DNA from: Micractinium sp. NFX-FRZ
Lineage: Eukaryota; Chlorophyta; Trebouxiophyceae; Chlorellales; Chlorellaceae
NCBI GenBank assembly: GCA_029339195.1
Contig: JAPTJF010000161.1
Coordinates: 56,546-120,545, forward strand
Length of the DNA: 64,000 nt
Direction of reading: 5' to 3'
Below, in pieces: positions 49,301 to 59,080 of this stretch. The stretch's first letter is position 1; every line of letters starts with the position of its first letter. The notes beneath the pieces were generated by a model that saw only the letters and a program-made list of their open reading frames with translations, searched no databases and was not told the DNA's origin. A program made the translations under genes and the position numbers.

Positions 49301-50822
49301 CCAGTCGCTCCCTGTTAAATCACTGCTTGTTCCTCACCGCCCCCCGCCCCTCCCCCCCAAGCGCAGCCTCACCTGAAGCTGAACGCCGCGCTGGGCTGCC
49401 TGGCGCGCATGCCGCTGCCCGCGCTGCGCTCCTTCTCCTTCCCCCACGCCTCGCTGGAACCGCTGGAGCACTACCACCCCCAACCCCCCGGCCTGTCCGC
49501 CTCTGCCGGCGGCGCCTCCGCCCGCCACGCCTCCACCTCCAGCCTGGTCTCACGTGGCAGCCACTCGTCACACCTGGCAGAGGCCTGGCAGCCATACCTC
49601 AAGTGAGTCACCACAGCTCAGCATTCTGGCTGGGGATTCAGTGTCATGTAGCATTGTGGTGGTGCAGCATTGTGGTGCACCAATTGTGGTAGACAGGGCA
49701 GGGTGGGGTGGGGGTGGGGGTGGGGCAGCTGGCAAGCGGGTAGTCGGGTGCTGCTTGGGGCTGCCGATGAGATGACTGGGCATGTGATAAGTGCCTTGCA
49801 AGGTGGCTGCTTGGGGTCTGGCTCCTGCCGGGTGCGATGCGCTGGCCAGCAGGAAGCTGCTACGCCTGCTGTACCCATTGCCTGCCCTGCAGCCCGCTGT
49901 TCGAAGCCTGACCGCCTGACCAGCAGCCTGCCCGCCTGCCTCCTGATGCCCGTCCCCTCCCCTCCCCCTCCCCCTCCCCTCCCCCTGCCGCAGGGGCACC
50001 GCGCTGCGCGTGTTTGCCTCCGCCGGCGTGTCCGGCCAGCTGGGCCGCTTCGCCCGCCCCTTTCTGGACTACACCGCCGCCTCTGCCCGCGTGGATGTTG
50101 GGTTGACCTCCCCACACGTGGTGGGCGTGGTGCCAGATGCGTCTGCCCTGGCGGCGGCGGCGGCCGACGGCGGCCACCGCCCCGACAAGCACCGCGCGTT
50201 TGCGCTGGAGGGGCGTGGTGCCTGGCACGCGCTCAGCGTGTCCTTGGCGCAGCAGGTGGTGGGACCGGTGAGTGGGTGATGAGTGGTGCAGCACGAGGGA
50301 GGGCCGGGGACGGGGCTGTGGGCCTGTGGCTGTGAGTGGCGGTTGGGGAGGCAGGCAGCACTGGGAGGCGGCGCTGCATGGCCCGGTCAGGCGAGCTTGC
50401 ACAGTCCACATATGAACAATGGGAGCAAGCTGTGGCATGCAGGCGGGCAGACCTGCATCTGCACCGCGGCTCGTCCCCATGCACTGGCCAAATCACAGCC
50501 CACGCCACCCCCTGACCCCGCCTCCACCATACCCCTGTCCCTCCCCTCCCTTCCTGCGCACCCCCAACCCTCACCTTTGCCTCAGATCCGTGCCCGCGTG
50601 GATGCCCGCTTCGCCCTGGACCCCACCTCTGTGCCCGCCAGCGAGGGGGAGCGGTCCACCCTCAAGGGCGTGCTGCAGACCGCGCTGAGCGTGCGGCCCA
50701 GCATGCTGGAGGCGGTGTATGGTTTTGACTGCGTGCTGCCGGGCACCGAGGGCGCCGCCCGCCTGGCGGTGTGGGTGTCGCCTAAGCGGCGGGAGTGCAT
50801 GGCAGAGCTGCGACTGTTCTGA
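46303..50822 (+). CDS. TGD4: TGD4-like ER-to-plastid lipid transfer protein
   Basis: Exons 46303-46548, 46761-46874, 47089-47631, 47953-49128, 49367-49602, 49994-50267 and 50586-50822 give 941 residues. Arabidopsis TGD4 is a beta-barrel-like protein of the outer plastid envelope that binds phosphatidate and brings ER lipid to the TGD1/2/3 transporter. Matching landmarks are FWDLPVHSTKSLDGQLWSLP and LPLG-like PPLGLTGSSGLSRTQQL at the start, ATLRCALPGHDLSATAGYN, VPLAVSLDLTSHD and YRVGLHQ in the middle, and AQQVVGPIRARVDARFALD plus VWVSPKRRECMAELRLF at the end. The protein is about twice the length of the plant one because of Gly/Ala/Ser/Gln-rich inserts near residues 165-225 and 340-630. ATG 46303 is preferred because conservation begins there. 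TGTAA lies at 51025-51029. Confidence 0.88.
49105..49226. repeat. Duplicated exon 4 end with donor in TGD4
   Basis: Bases 49105-49130 and 49201-49226 are near-identical over 26 nt (the last codons YSMLLAQ plus GT), 96 bp apart. The second donor (GTGAGC) is at least as good as the first (GTGGGC). Confidence 0.9.
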
Positions 50823-51436
50823 GGCGCTGGGCTGCGCTGCGCTGGGCGCCGCAGCTGGCAGGCGGGTGATGCCGCGGGGGGCCAAGGCGGCGGGGCTCGG
50901 CGCCAGGTGGTGCCAGGAAGCTCAGAGGGGCGCCCCAGCCACTTTGTTCTCTGTTGCACTGTGCATTACTCCACACCGTCCGCCCATGTACACCCTCCGG
51001 GTCTCGCCTGGGGTCCTTTGCCGGTGTAAAACTTCGGCTCTTAATTTAAAACAGTGTGTGATTCCGGTCAGCTTTTTTAGCGTGCTTCACATGACAAAGA
51101 GTGGTGCTAGCTGAGATGTGCTGCCGCTAGCAGTTGTGGGTCTATTGTGGGTCTTGGCCTGCCACGTGCACCGGCGCCATTGCCCGGGCATGCAGCTTGG
51201 TTGTTTCAGGTTGATGGTAAGGGACATGTATTTCACTGAACTGAACAAACCAGCCAGTTTGGGCTCGTAGCTTAAAACCTCGGTCTGTGAATGTGCCGCC
51301 TGCTGAGTGCGAGGGGGCGGCGGCGCCAGCTCGCCGCATGTGCATGTCACTTCTTCTCCCTCTCGTGCGCCATGGGCGGCAATGCAACGGACCCCCAATC
51401 CACATCTGGACGCATGCAGTTTGCTGGTTGCTCGGA
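50823..51436. other. Intergenic region, TGD4 / EFG1
   Basis: 0.6 kb with the TGD4 3' UTR (TGTAA at 51025-51029) and the EFG1 promoter. An AT-richer stretch lies at 51020-51260. The EFG1 frame is open upstream to 51287. Confidence 0.5.
51025..51029 (+). promoter_or_regulatory. Putative TGTAA poly(A) signal, TGD4
   Basis: TGTAA 203 nt past the stop codon, in the string CCGGTGTAAAAC. Confidence 0.5.
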
Positions 51437-54159
51437 ATGAAGCCAGGAATGAAGGGAGGCAGGGGGCGGCCACCCCCCGCCAGGGGCGGCGAGCCCGGCA
51501 AGGGCGGCAAACCTGCCAAGCCGGGCAAGCAAGCAAGCCTGAAGAACCAAATTCGCAGCATGGAGCGGCTGCTCAAGAAGGTGCGACCAGCGGTGCATGC
51601 GGGGCCGCCTGCCGCCTTCCCGAGCCCCTAAGCTGCACGCCGACACCCCAGGGCCACGGCCGAAATCATCCCCGCGCGGCAGAGTTGTTTGCAGCCGACC
51701 CACTGGCTGCCGCCGCCGCTGCTGCCTGGCGGGCGCTGCCGCCGCCGGCCCCTCAGCCCTCCATGCTTGCTCCGCTCACCTTGCCCCCTCCTGTGTGTGC
51801 AGCCTGACTTGGACCCCAAGATGCGGGCTCGCCAGGAGGCCAAGCTGGAGGAGCTGCGTGCCTCGCAGGCGGAGCAGCAGCGGCAGGAGCTGGAGCGCAA
51901 GTATGCCGTTCGCTACCACAAGGCAAGGACGTTGGATCACGACATGGCTTGGGTTGGCTGGGGTTCAAGGGGAGTGATATGGGAGGCTGGAGGCAGCCAC
52001 CAAGCTGCTTACGTGTGCAGGGGCAGCCTGCCAGCTGCATCAGAGCTGTCTGCGGGCACACAGCTGCCGCTGCCGAACTTCTTCTGAACTCTCCCGCTCA
52101 TGCTCGTGCTCATGCCTCTTGCTCCTTCCTCGTATTCCTGCCGACCACCCCGCGCTGCTAAAGCTCATGCTCACATCCGCCACCTTCCCCCCTGCAGGTG
52201 CGGTTCTTTGAGCGTGTGAAGCTTGAGCGCCGCCTGAAACGGCTGCAGGCGCAGCTGGCAGCCCCCCCCGCCCCCGGCGGCATCGGCGGCGTCGGCGAGG
52301 CGGGCAGCGACGATGACGTGGCAAGCGGCGGCGCTGCTGACGTGGCGGGCGGCGGCGCTGACGTGGCACAGCTGCACGCCCAGGTGGCGGCGGTGCAGGA
52401 GGACCTGGAGTATGTGCTGCACTTCCCCAAGGGGGAGAAGTATGTCTCGCTGCTGAAGAACTCTGAGGACCCGGCAGCGCAGGTGGGCTGGGAGGCTGTG
52501 TTTCGCTGGGTGAGGCTGGGAGAGCATGTTGCCTTGCTTCTGAACTGTGTCCTGCTTCTGAAGAGTTCTGGGGATGCAACAGTGGGCTGGGAGGTGGACA
52601 GCAGGTGGGAGCAGGGGGAAGGGCGGCAGTTCAGGGCTGGGTTGCAGCATCGGCAGGCGGGGCAGAGGCGCAGATTGGGCCGCAGTGCAGCTGGGCCGCT
52701 GCATCACTGCCAGTTCAAGGCACTGGCAGGTGTTCCGCATTGCCGCATGCAATGGAGCGGTTTTTACAAGACACGGCAGAGGGTGCAGCGCAGCCGCCAG
52801 CCTAGCCTGTGTAGTTGGGGTGTTGCCCCTGCCGGCGGCTTTCTAGAGTCGTTCGCCTGCCCTCCCCCGTGGCAGCTGCGCAACACTTACAGCCGCCCAG
52901 AACGGATTGGGTAGCGTGCCAGCCCGCGCCCAGTGGCAGCCCCGCGCACCGCTGGGCCGGCACGGATTCTCAGATACACCCACCTTCCCCATTCCTGCCA
53001 GCCCGCCCTGCCGTGCCTCGGCCCGCCCCTCTGCTGCTCACCGCTCACTCAGCAAGCACCTCACCCGTGGCACTGTTACTGACCCACCTTTGCCGCTGCT
53101 TTGCCTTCCCTATTTGGTGCATTCCTTCTGTGCAGGCACTGCTGGAGTCGGAGCCTGTAGCACTGCACCCTTGGCCTCCTATTTCTTGTTGGTTCTTGAC
53201 TGTTGTGCACAACCTTTCCACTTGCCCTGCCTGCGCAGGCTGTGCTGGAGTCTGAGCGTGTGCGGCTGCGGGCCCTGGTCAAACGCCAGCTGGCAGAGGC
53301 TGCCCTGCTGGCAGACGCGGACGAAGGGGCGGGGCTGGCTGCCGGCGGCGCTGGCGCGGCGGCGGCAGCAGCAGGCGCCGCTGCGGCGCAGCAGCAGGGT
53401 GGGGAGGAGGCGGAGGCGGAGGAGGAGCAGGAGCAGGATGACTTCTTCTTGGGCAGTGATGATGATGATGATGAGGAGGAGGAGGGGGGCGGCGGTGCAG
53501 GGGCCGGGCAGCAGGCAGCAGCTGCTGCAGCAGCGGCGGCATCAAAGGCGGCAGCACCAGCCAAGGCGGCACGGCCGGGCGGTGGCAAGCGCAAGGCAGA
53601 GGCACCGGCGGAGGAGCCAGGCAGCAGCAGCGAGGGTGAGGAGGAGCAGGAGCAGGACAGCGAGGCAGAGGAGGAGGGGGATAGCAGTGAGGAGGAGGAA
53701 GAGGAGCAGCAGCAGCAGCAGCAGCAGCAGGGCCGCAAGGGTGCCGGCGGTCCCAGGCAGCAGCAGATGCAGCAGCGGGGCGGGCAGGAGGGGCAGCAGC
53801 GGCCGCGCCAGCAGCCCTGGCAGCAGCAGAAAGGTGGGCAGCAGCAGAGAGGTGGGCAGCAGCAACGGGGCGACGGCAAGCCCTGGCAGCCAAAGCAGGG
53901 CGGGCAGCGGCAAGGCGGCGGTGGCGGCAAGCCCTGGCAGGGGCGGGGCGGTGGGCAGCAGCAGCAGCAGGGGCGCGGCGGCGGCGGCAAGCCATGGCAG
54001 GGGCAGCAGAGCAGCGGCAAACCTGCGCAGCGCCCGGGCGGCAGTCCCCAGAAGAAGCAGCAGCAGCAGGCGCCTGCAGCCGGCAGCAAGGAGGCAGCCA
54101 AGCCGCCGGGCGCGCCTGTGCGTTCGCGGGCCGAGGGCGGGCGCAAGCGCCGCAAGTAG
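51437..54159 (+). CDS. EFG1: rRNA-processing protein EFG1
   Basis: Exons 51437-51580, 51803-51922, 52198-52482 and 53239-54159 give 489 residues. EFG1 is a nucleolar factor for early cleavage of the pre-18S rRNA (small-subunit processome). The family core is clear: SLKNQIRSMERLLKK (34-48), PDLDPKMRARQEAKLEELRA, RQELERKYAVRYHK, VRFFERVKLERRLKRLQAQ, then DLEYVLHFPKGEKYVSLLK. The basic, helical, coiled-coil-like segment fits the yeast and animal proteins. After residue 184 comes AVLESERVRLRALVKRQ, then about 270 residues of low complexity: acidic runs (DDDDEEEE), poly-Gln, and a basic GGKPWQ/RGGGQQQ repeat end, typical of nucleolar proteins. Intron 2 starts with GC (CACAAG then GCAAGG), not GT. 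Both ends of intron 3 carry copies of the adjoining exon edges. Confidence 0.88.
52447..52602. repeat. Diverged copy of EFG1 exon 3 end
   Basis: CTGAAGAACTCTGAGGAC and the following GTGGGCTGGGAGG (52454-52494) recur at about 52556-52597 as CTGAAGAGTTCTGGGGAT with the same GTGGGCTGGGAGG. Confidence 0.75.
53131..53271. repeat. Diverged copy of EFG1 exon 4 start
   Basis: TGCAG followed by codons ALLESEPVAL (53131-53166) precedes the true acceptor and AVLESERVRL (53234-53268), about 101 bp further on. Confidence 0.8.
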
Positions 54160-54263
54160 CGGCCCTTACGCTGCTGTGCCCAGGCCTCTGCCGAAACCAT
54201 GCTCAACCCAGTTGCAGAGCGAGCGGGAATTCCATCCCTCTTCCTTGGAAACAACAGCAGGCT

Positions 54264-54268
54264 TGTAA
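54264..54268 (+). promoter_or_regulatory. Putative TGTAA poly(A) signal, EFG1
   Basis: TGTAA 105 nt past the stop codon. Confidence 0.5.
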
Positions 54269-55110
54269 CCAACACACACGCATCCTACGCCGCGCAGAAG
54301 GGGCGGTGTGGTGCAGGACACACACAGCGCCGCTCGCCTCCATGGGCTGCCTGCTGCACCACAAACCGCCCCACTAAACAGCCGCCGCGCACGCCTGTGC
54401 CCCACCCCAATGAACAGCCGCTGCGCCATGCCCCGTGGGCCTCCCTCCTGATAGGGGTGGTTGCTTGACGCTTACAGCGGCAGAGCCAGCAGGGTGGAAC
54501 ACAAGTGACCTGCCCCCCGCTACGGGGGGCCTCTAGGGGGGGAACAAAGAGTCGAACTGGGACTAGGGGGTGTCACGGGCTGCACTGCGGGAGGTGTGAG
54601 TGAGAGGGGGTCAGGGGTGAGAGAGGGGGGTGAGGTGGGATGCTGGGAGGGGTTGTTTTAGGCTGCCTGAGGAGGAGCAGGAACTGGGAGGGCTGTTGGG
54701 ACCGCGCTAACAAAACAAAGGGAGGGCAGTCATCAGGAGCAGGGGAAATGGGAGGAATGAAACAGTGGAAAACGAGTGTTGGCTTGGTGCTGTGTTGCGA
54801 GGCAGAGCGGCTCGCAACGTAAAGAAGGGTCAGTGTGTCAAGTCAGGAGTGTAGAGTCGGGTGGGCTGGGGTGTGCTCATGCATGGGAGGGCGTGGGCGG
54901 CCAGGCATGGTGGGGCCCGAAAAGCAGCGCTGAATGGGTAGGGAAGGCGCTTGGGCGGGGCCCGCACGGCGCAGAGGCCACCGGCACACAAGGAGCGAGG
55001 GGAGCAAGCGGGAGGAGCGAGTGGGTGAGCTACCAAGGATGAGTAGAGGAGGTGGAATGTCAAGTCAGAGAGTCAGGAGCACAGGGGGGCGGCGACACAC
55101 GCGGCCCCGC

Positions 55111-55115
55111 TTACA
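55111..55115 (-). promoter_or_regulatory. Putative TGTAA poly(A) signal, cyclin F-like gene
   Basis: TTACA on the plus strand, 261 nt past the stop codon of the minus-strand gene. Confidence 0.45.
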
Positions 55116-55375
55116 GGAACGGCTGCCAGCGGAGAGGGGAGGGCACAGAAAGGTTGGAGAGGCGGGCGGCACGTCGAACAAAGGAAACAGCGGTGACATA
55201 AGGTTTGCGCGTGGACAGGTACGGTTGTTAGGCAAGGTGTGTGGGCGCGGCGCGTGGGCGCCGCGCTAATGCCGCGCGCGTGTGCACGCAGTCTACAGGG
55301 GTGCTGCCGCACTCGCCAGGATGGCCGGCCAGGCTGCAGCAGCCGCCAGCCCCGCGCCTGGGCATTCTCATTCAG

Positions 55376-57580
55376 TCAGTCGACAAGCATGGCAGAGGCG
55401 TCCTGTGGCTGCGGCGCCGCTGGCGAGTCGGAGAGCGCCGGCGAGCCCGCCCGTGCGGGCGTGCTGCTGCTGCCACCGTCGGCGCTGCCTCCGCTGCTGC
55501 CGCCCTGTGCCGGCGGGGGTGCCAGGTGGACGCGGGAGGCGCAAGAGAAGATGAGGACGGCCCGCTTCCACTGGGCGTCATACTCGGGGTATGAGTGCTG
55601 CTCGTGCAGGCCGCGCCAGATGGGCCGAAGCTGTTCCGCCGCCTGCAGGGATGATGAGGGGGGTGGGATGGGGTGAGCGGCGGCGCGCGTGGCAGCAGGC
55701 GGCAGGCATAGCGGGCCACACCTCTTGCACTTCTGCCTGCCTGGAGCTAGACAGACATCCCCCTGTACCAACACATGCCTAGGCACACAACGCCCTGCCC
55801 AGTATGTGCTAAGAGGCTCTGCGCCAAACATGCTGGCCATGCACGCGCGCATGCCCAGGCACTCGCCGGCACTGCAAGCCCGTCCAGCTTCACGCTCACA
55901 CACCCCGCCGGCGCCTCCCCGTAAACGCGCACACACACACACACCTGCGAGGCCTGCAGCTCCGCCAGCTTGCGCCGCACCGGCTCCAGGTCCGAGGGCA
56001 GGTAGGAACCAAACTGCTGCAGCGCCAGCGGCCAGGCGGGCTTGGCAAACGCCTCCAGGCTGAGGGACAGCGCGGCGGCGGCCAGCAGCGAGGGGGCCCA
56101 CCCAGAGCACTCCAGGTCCAGAAGTGCCAGCTGCAGCAGGAAGCTGCAGGGCAGGGCAGGGCGGGGAGGGGCAGGGGGCAGGAGGGGGGAGGACATTGAG
56201 CATGCGGCCTGCAGCAGAGTGCGCGCATTTTGCGTGCGCCGCACGCTCCGTCCCGCTGCCGCTTGTGGCCCCCTGCACCCTGAGAGCGCCTCGCACCAGC
56301 TAACCGCCTGCGTCTGCACCGCATCAGTGCACCATTCGCCAGTTTCCAGCCATCCCATTTATGTGTATCCCCCCGCAGAACTGTGCCACCCCCATTCCAT
56401 GTCTCCCGCCCTGCCCCGCCGCCCCGCATCCCCCGCCCCCCTCACCTGGAGAGCGTGTAGATGTGCATCTCGTCAGCATGCACAACCTCTTTGAGCGTGG
56501 CGCGGTACCAGAACGAGCGGAGGAACATCTTGGGGTTGGGGCTGCGCTTGAGGTGCTCCGGCACAAGGCCGTCAATCACCTAACGGGCGGGAGACGAAGG
56601 GGCGGGGCGCGGGTGATGCAGCGGCGGCGGCAGTGGCAAGGCGGGAAGCGGACGCGACGGATGCAGCAATGGGTTGTTCCTAAGAGACGCCACACATCTG
56701 GTGCCTTCAAGAAACCTCATGCCAGCTGCACTCCCTGCTGGATACAGGAGTAAAGAGCTTCCCGCCTTCCCGCCCGGCAGCGCCGGCGGCGCACCTGCGT
56801 CTGCTCCTCAACCTCCTCTTTCGTGTAGGTGTCGTCGCTGATGTGCGCAAAATTGGCGGGATCAAGCTTCTTGTCGTGCTCCCCCAGCGAGGCGGGCTTG
56901 CGGGCGTCGCCCATCGCGGCGCGCAGGCAGGCCAGCCCCAGCAGCTGGAACCTGCAGGCGGAGCGACCGGCGGGCGGGGGGATTGCTTTAGGGCAATGGA
57001 TTGAATGGAGACGGGAGGAGGGCGCAGCGGACCAGCAACTTCAAACGTTTGAGGGTTCCGGCCGCCGCACCTGGAGAGCTGCTCCACTGCGTGCTGGCTG
57101 AGGTAGTGGTCCAGGTATGCTACTGCTTTGAAAACAATGGTGGAATCAAGCTCCCAGTCGAAGGAGACCTGCGGGGGAGCAGGAGAGACGTTGGGGGCCG
57201 GATCATGGTGGACACCATGCAGCCCTCACGCAGCCCGATTGCCCCCTCACCTCGCACAGCCACTCCGTCAGGATGCTGCGGTGCCGCTCCGTCACGTTCT
57301 GCTGCGTCCTGCGCACCGCAGCCACGGAGGGCAGGCAGGCCTCCTCGGCCTCCCGCAATGACAGCAGCTCATACTGCCGCCGCCACTGCGCCCCAGGCTC
57401 CGCTGCAATGGCCGCCCATTCAGGCCACCGCTGCTGGCAAGCCTCCTGCCAGCAGGCGGCCTGCAGGGCGTGCAGGCCGCGACAGGAGGACACCGCGCTT
57501 GCGATGTCCTTTGCGGGCAGCAGCCCCAAGATTTGGATGCATAGCTCTTCAGGAAGGGAAAGGAACATGGTGGAACGCAT
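55376..57580 (-). CDS. F-box and cyclin-box protein (cyclin F-like)
   Basis: Exons 57251-57580, 57071-57168, 56795-56951, 56446-56579, 55945-56143 and 55376-55642 give 394 residues. Residues 5-50 are an F-box (FLSLPEELCIQILGLLPAKDIASAVSSCRGLHAL), which binds SKP1 in SCF ubiquitin ligases. Next comes a cyclin N-fold: RHRSILTEWLCEVSFDWEL, IVFKAVAYLDHYLSQ, RFQLLGLACLRAAMGDARKP, an acidic spacer, and FLRSFWYRATL. A second, cyclin C-like fold holds LSSFLLQLALLDLECSGWAPSLLAAAALSLS. The Ser/Pro/Gly-rich tail ends DASAMLVD. F-box followed by cyclin boxes is the layout of animal cyclin F, a G2 ubiquitin-ligase receptor that does not activate a CDK. Whether the alga uses it the same way is inference. 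ATG 57578-57580 precedes the F-box; the frame is open 34 codons further upstream. Confidence 0.8.
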
Positions 57581-59080
57581 GGAGACCCCAAAACCCCGGC
57601 CCCAAGCGAAAACAAAAGGAGGCGGGGGCAGGCAAGTGCCGGACTGATGGGGGCGCTTCAGCCCCATGCATCCAACATTCACTTCCTCATTTCGCTTCCC
57701 CTCCGCCCCCCCTGCCGGCAGATGCTTCTATACATAGGAAATGTGCCTTTGCTGCGCAGTGGACGCCGGAAAGCGCCCGGGGCTGCCGCCTCCGCCGTGC
57801 GTACTGCCCACCACGTACGCCGTTTCCCGCCGCTCCGCAGACCGCCGCACCAGCTGGCAGGGGCCGGCCTGGGCCTGAGTTCGCCATGGCACTGTTGTAG
57901 TGCATTACTATACACCGTCCTATTCATCAATTGCCATCCGGCAGCATGCCCCGCCCATCCGCCCCATGGTCAGCGGCCGCCAACCGCCACTGAACCGAAT
58001 GCCAACCCGGTACGAGTCGACGTCAACGCCCGCCTTGAATTGATTGGATTGAAAAGCACACAGCCACCGGGTGCCTGGCAGCCCGCTGCCCAGAACTGCA
58101 GCCCAGCTGCACCCCGCACCAGACTGGCAAACCTGGTGTGGCTGCTGTGTGAGGTAGGCTGGCACAGCTCGCTGATACCACACCACCCTGTCCCTGGGCA
58201 GGATTCAGTGCGCCTGCACAGTTGCAACTGTCGTAACAGCCGGTCAGCCAAAGTCTCTAGTGGCGGCCAGGCAGTGCTGGCGTATGCCTGCACGTGCAAG
58301 CTAGGCCGACCAATGGGAGGGGCAGGGGGCGCCCTTGGGCACCGGGCTACTGCATAGCTGTCCCACAACCTGTGTGGATTTCGTGGGCAGCAGGGATGGG
58401 TGGGCTGCCCCTGGGCCAAGGCAAGCAGCGGCCTACAGCCAGCAGTGGTTGCAGCTGTCGACAGGCTCTCTGTGGCACGCAAGCATCTGAAATAGGTGGG
58501 TGCCTGCAGCGCACCGGAAAGCAGCAAGAGTGCTGGCGGCGACCAATGCTCCGCCGGAGCCGACTGGTCGAGCGAAGCTGCGGCCCGAGCACAGCATCCA
58601 AGCCAGCACGCGAGGCTGGCGAGTGTACATATGCGGTATTAGGCTGGGAGGTTGTTATGAAAGCTGGCCCTGCAAATGCTGGACTCCTTCAAAATGACAC
58701 GCCTGCTGCGTGCCGCCATGCACGGCAGCGCGTGTTGGGAGGGTGAGCGCGCTCAGGTGCACGGCTGGGCATGCGCAGCTGGTGAGCATGCAGGGCAGGA
58801 AACGCTGCTCGGGTGTCGGCAAGCTAGCAGTGCTGCCATCAGCCAACTACGGCAAGTTTCATCTCTCTGGCCCACGGACACTGCCTGCCCGGCGGCGCAG
58901 GTGGCGCCACCCGGCACCCAACTTCAGCGCTGGGGACAGCTTGTCCCCTGCATCCGCATTCTATCGGAGCCTTCTCGACGCCTCGGCACCTCGCTGCACG
59001 CCGCGACCGCCCTTCCTAGCTCCCTATTTTTGAGTGGATCGATTGCCTGCGGCTGAAGCGAGCGGGGTGCGGCAGCAGTC
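57581..59080. other. 1.5-kb divergent intergenic region
   Basis: Promoters and 5' UTRs of the cyclin gene (left, minus) and RFC3 (right, plus). An E2F-consensus octamer sits at 57823-57830. Frames of 60-180 codons occur on both strands, but none shows a recognisable domain. Confidence 0.45.
57823..57830 (+). promoter_or_regulatory. E2F-consensus site upstream of cyclin F-like gene
   Basis: TTTCCCGC fits TTTSSCGC, 243 bp before the start codon of the minus-strand cyclin gene. Chance occurrence is not excluded. Confidence 0.3.

Larger units (their letters stand above)
54160..55375. other. 1.2-kb convergent intergenic region
   Basis: 3' flanks of EFG1 (TGTAA 54264-54268, plus) and the cyclin gene (TGTAA 55111-55115, minus). 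From 54530 to 55170 the plus strand is strongly purine-rich (GGGAGG-type). No exon is supported. Confidence 0.5.

Noticed and set aside
53076..54275. 399-codon minus-strand Cys/Pro/Ser-rich frame
   Set aside because: Antisense of the acidic and Gln/Gly-rich end of EFG1; an artefact of repeats such as CAG and GAG.
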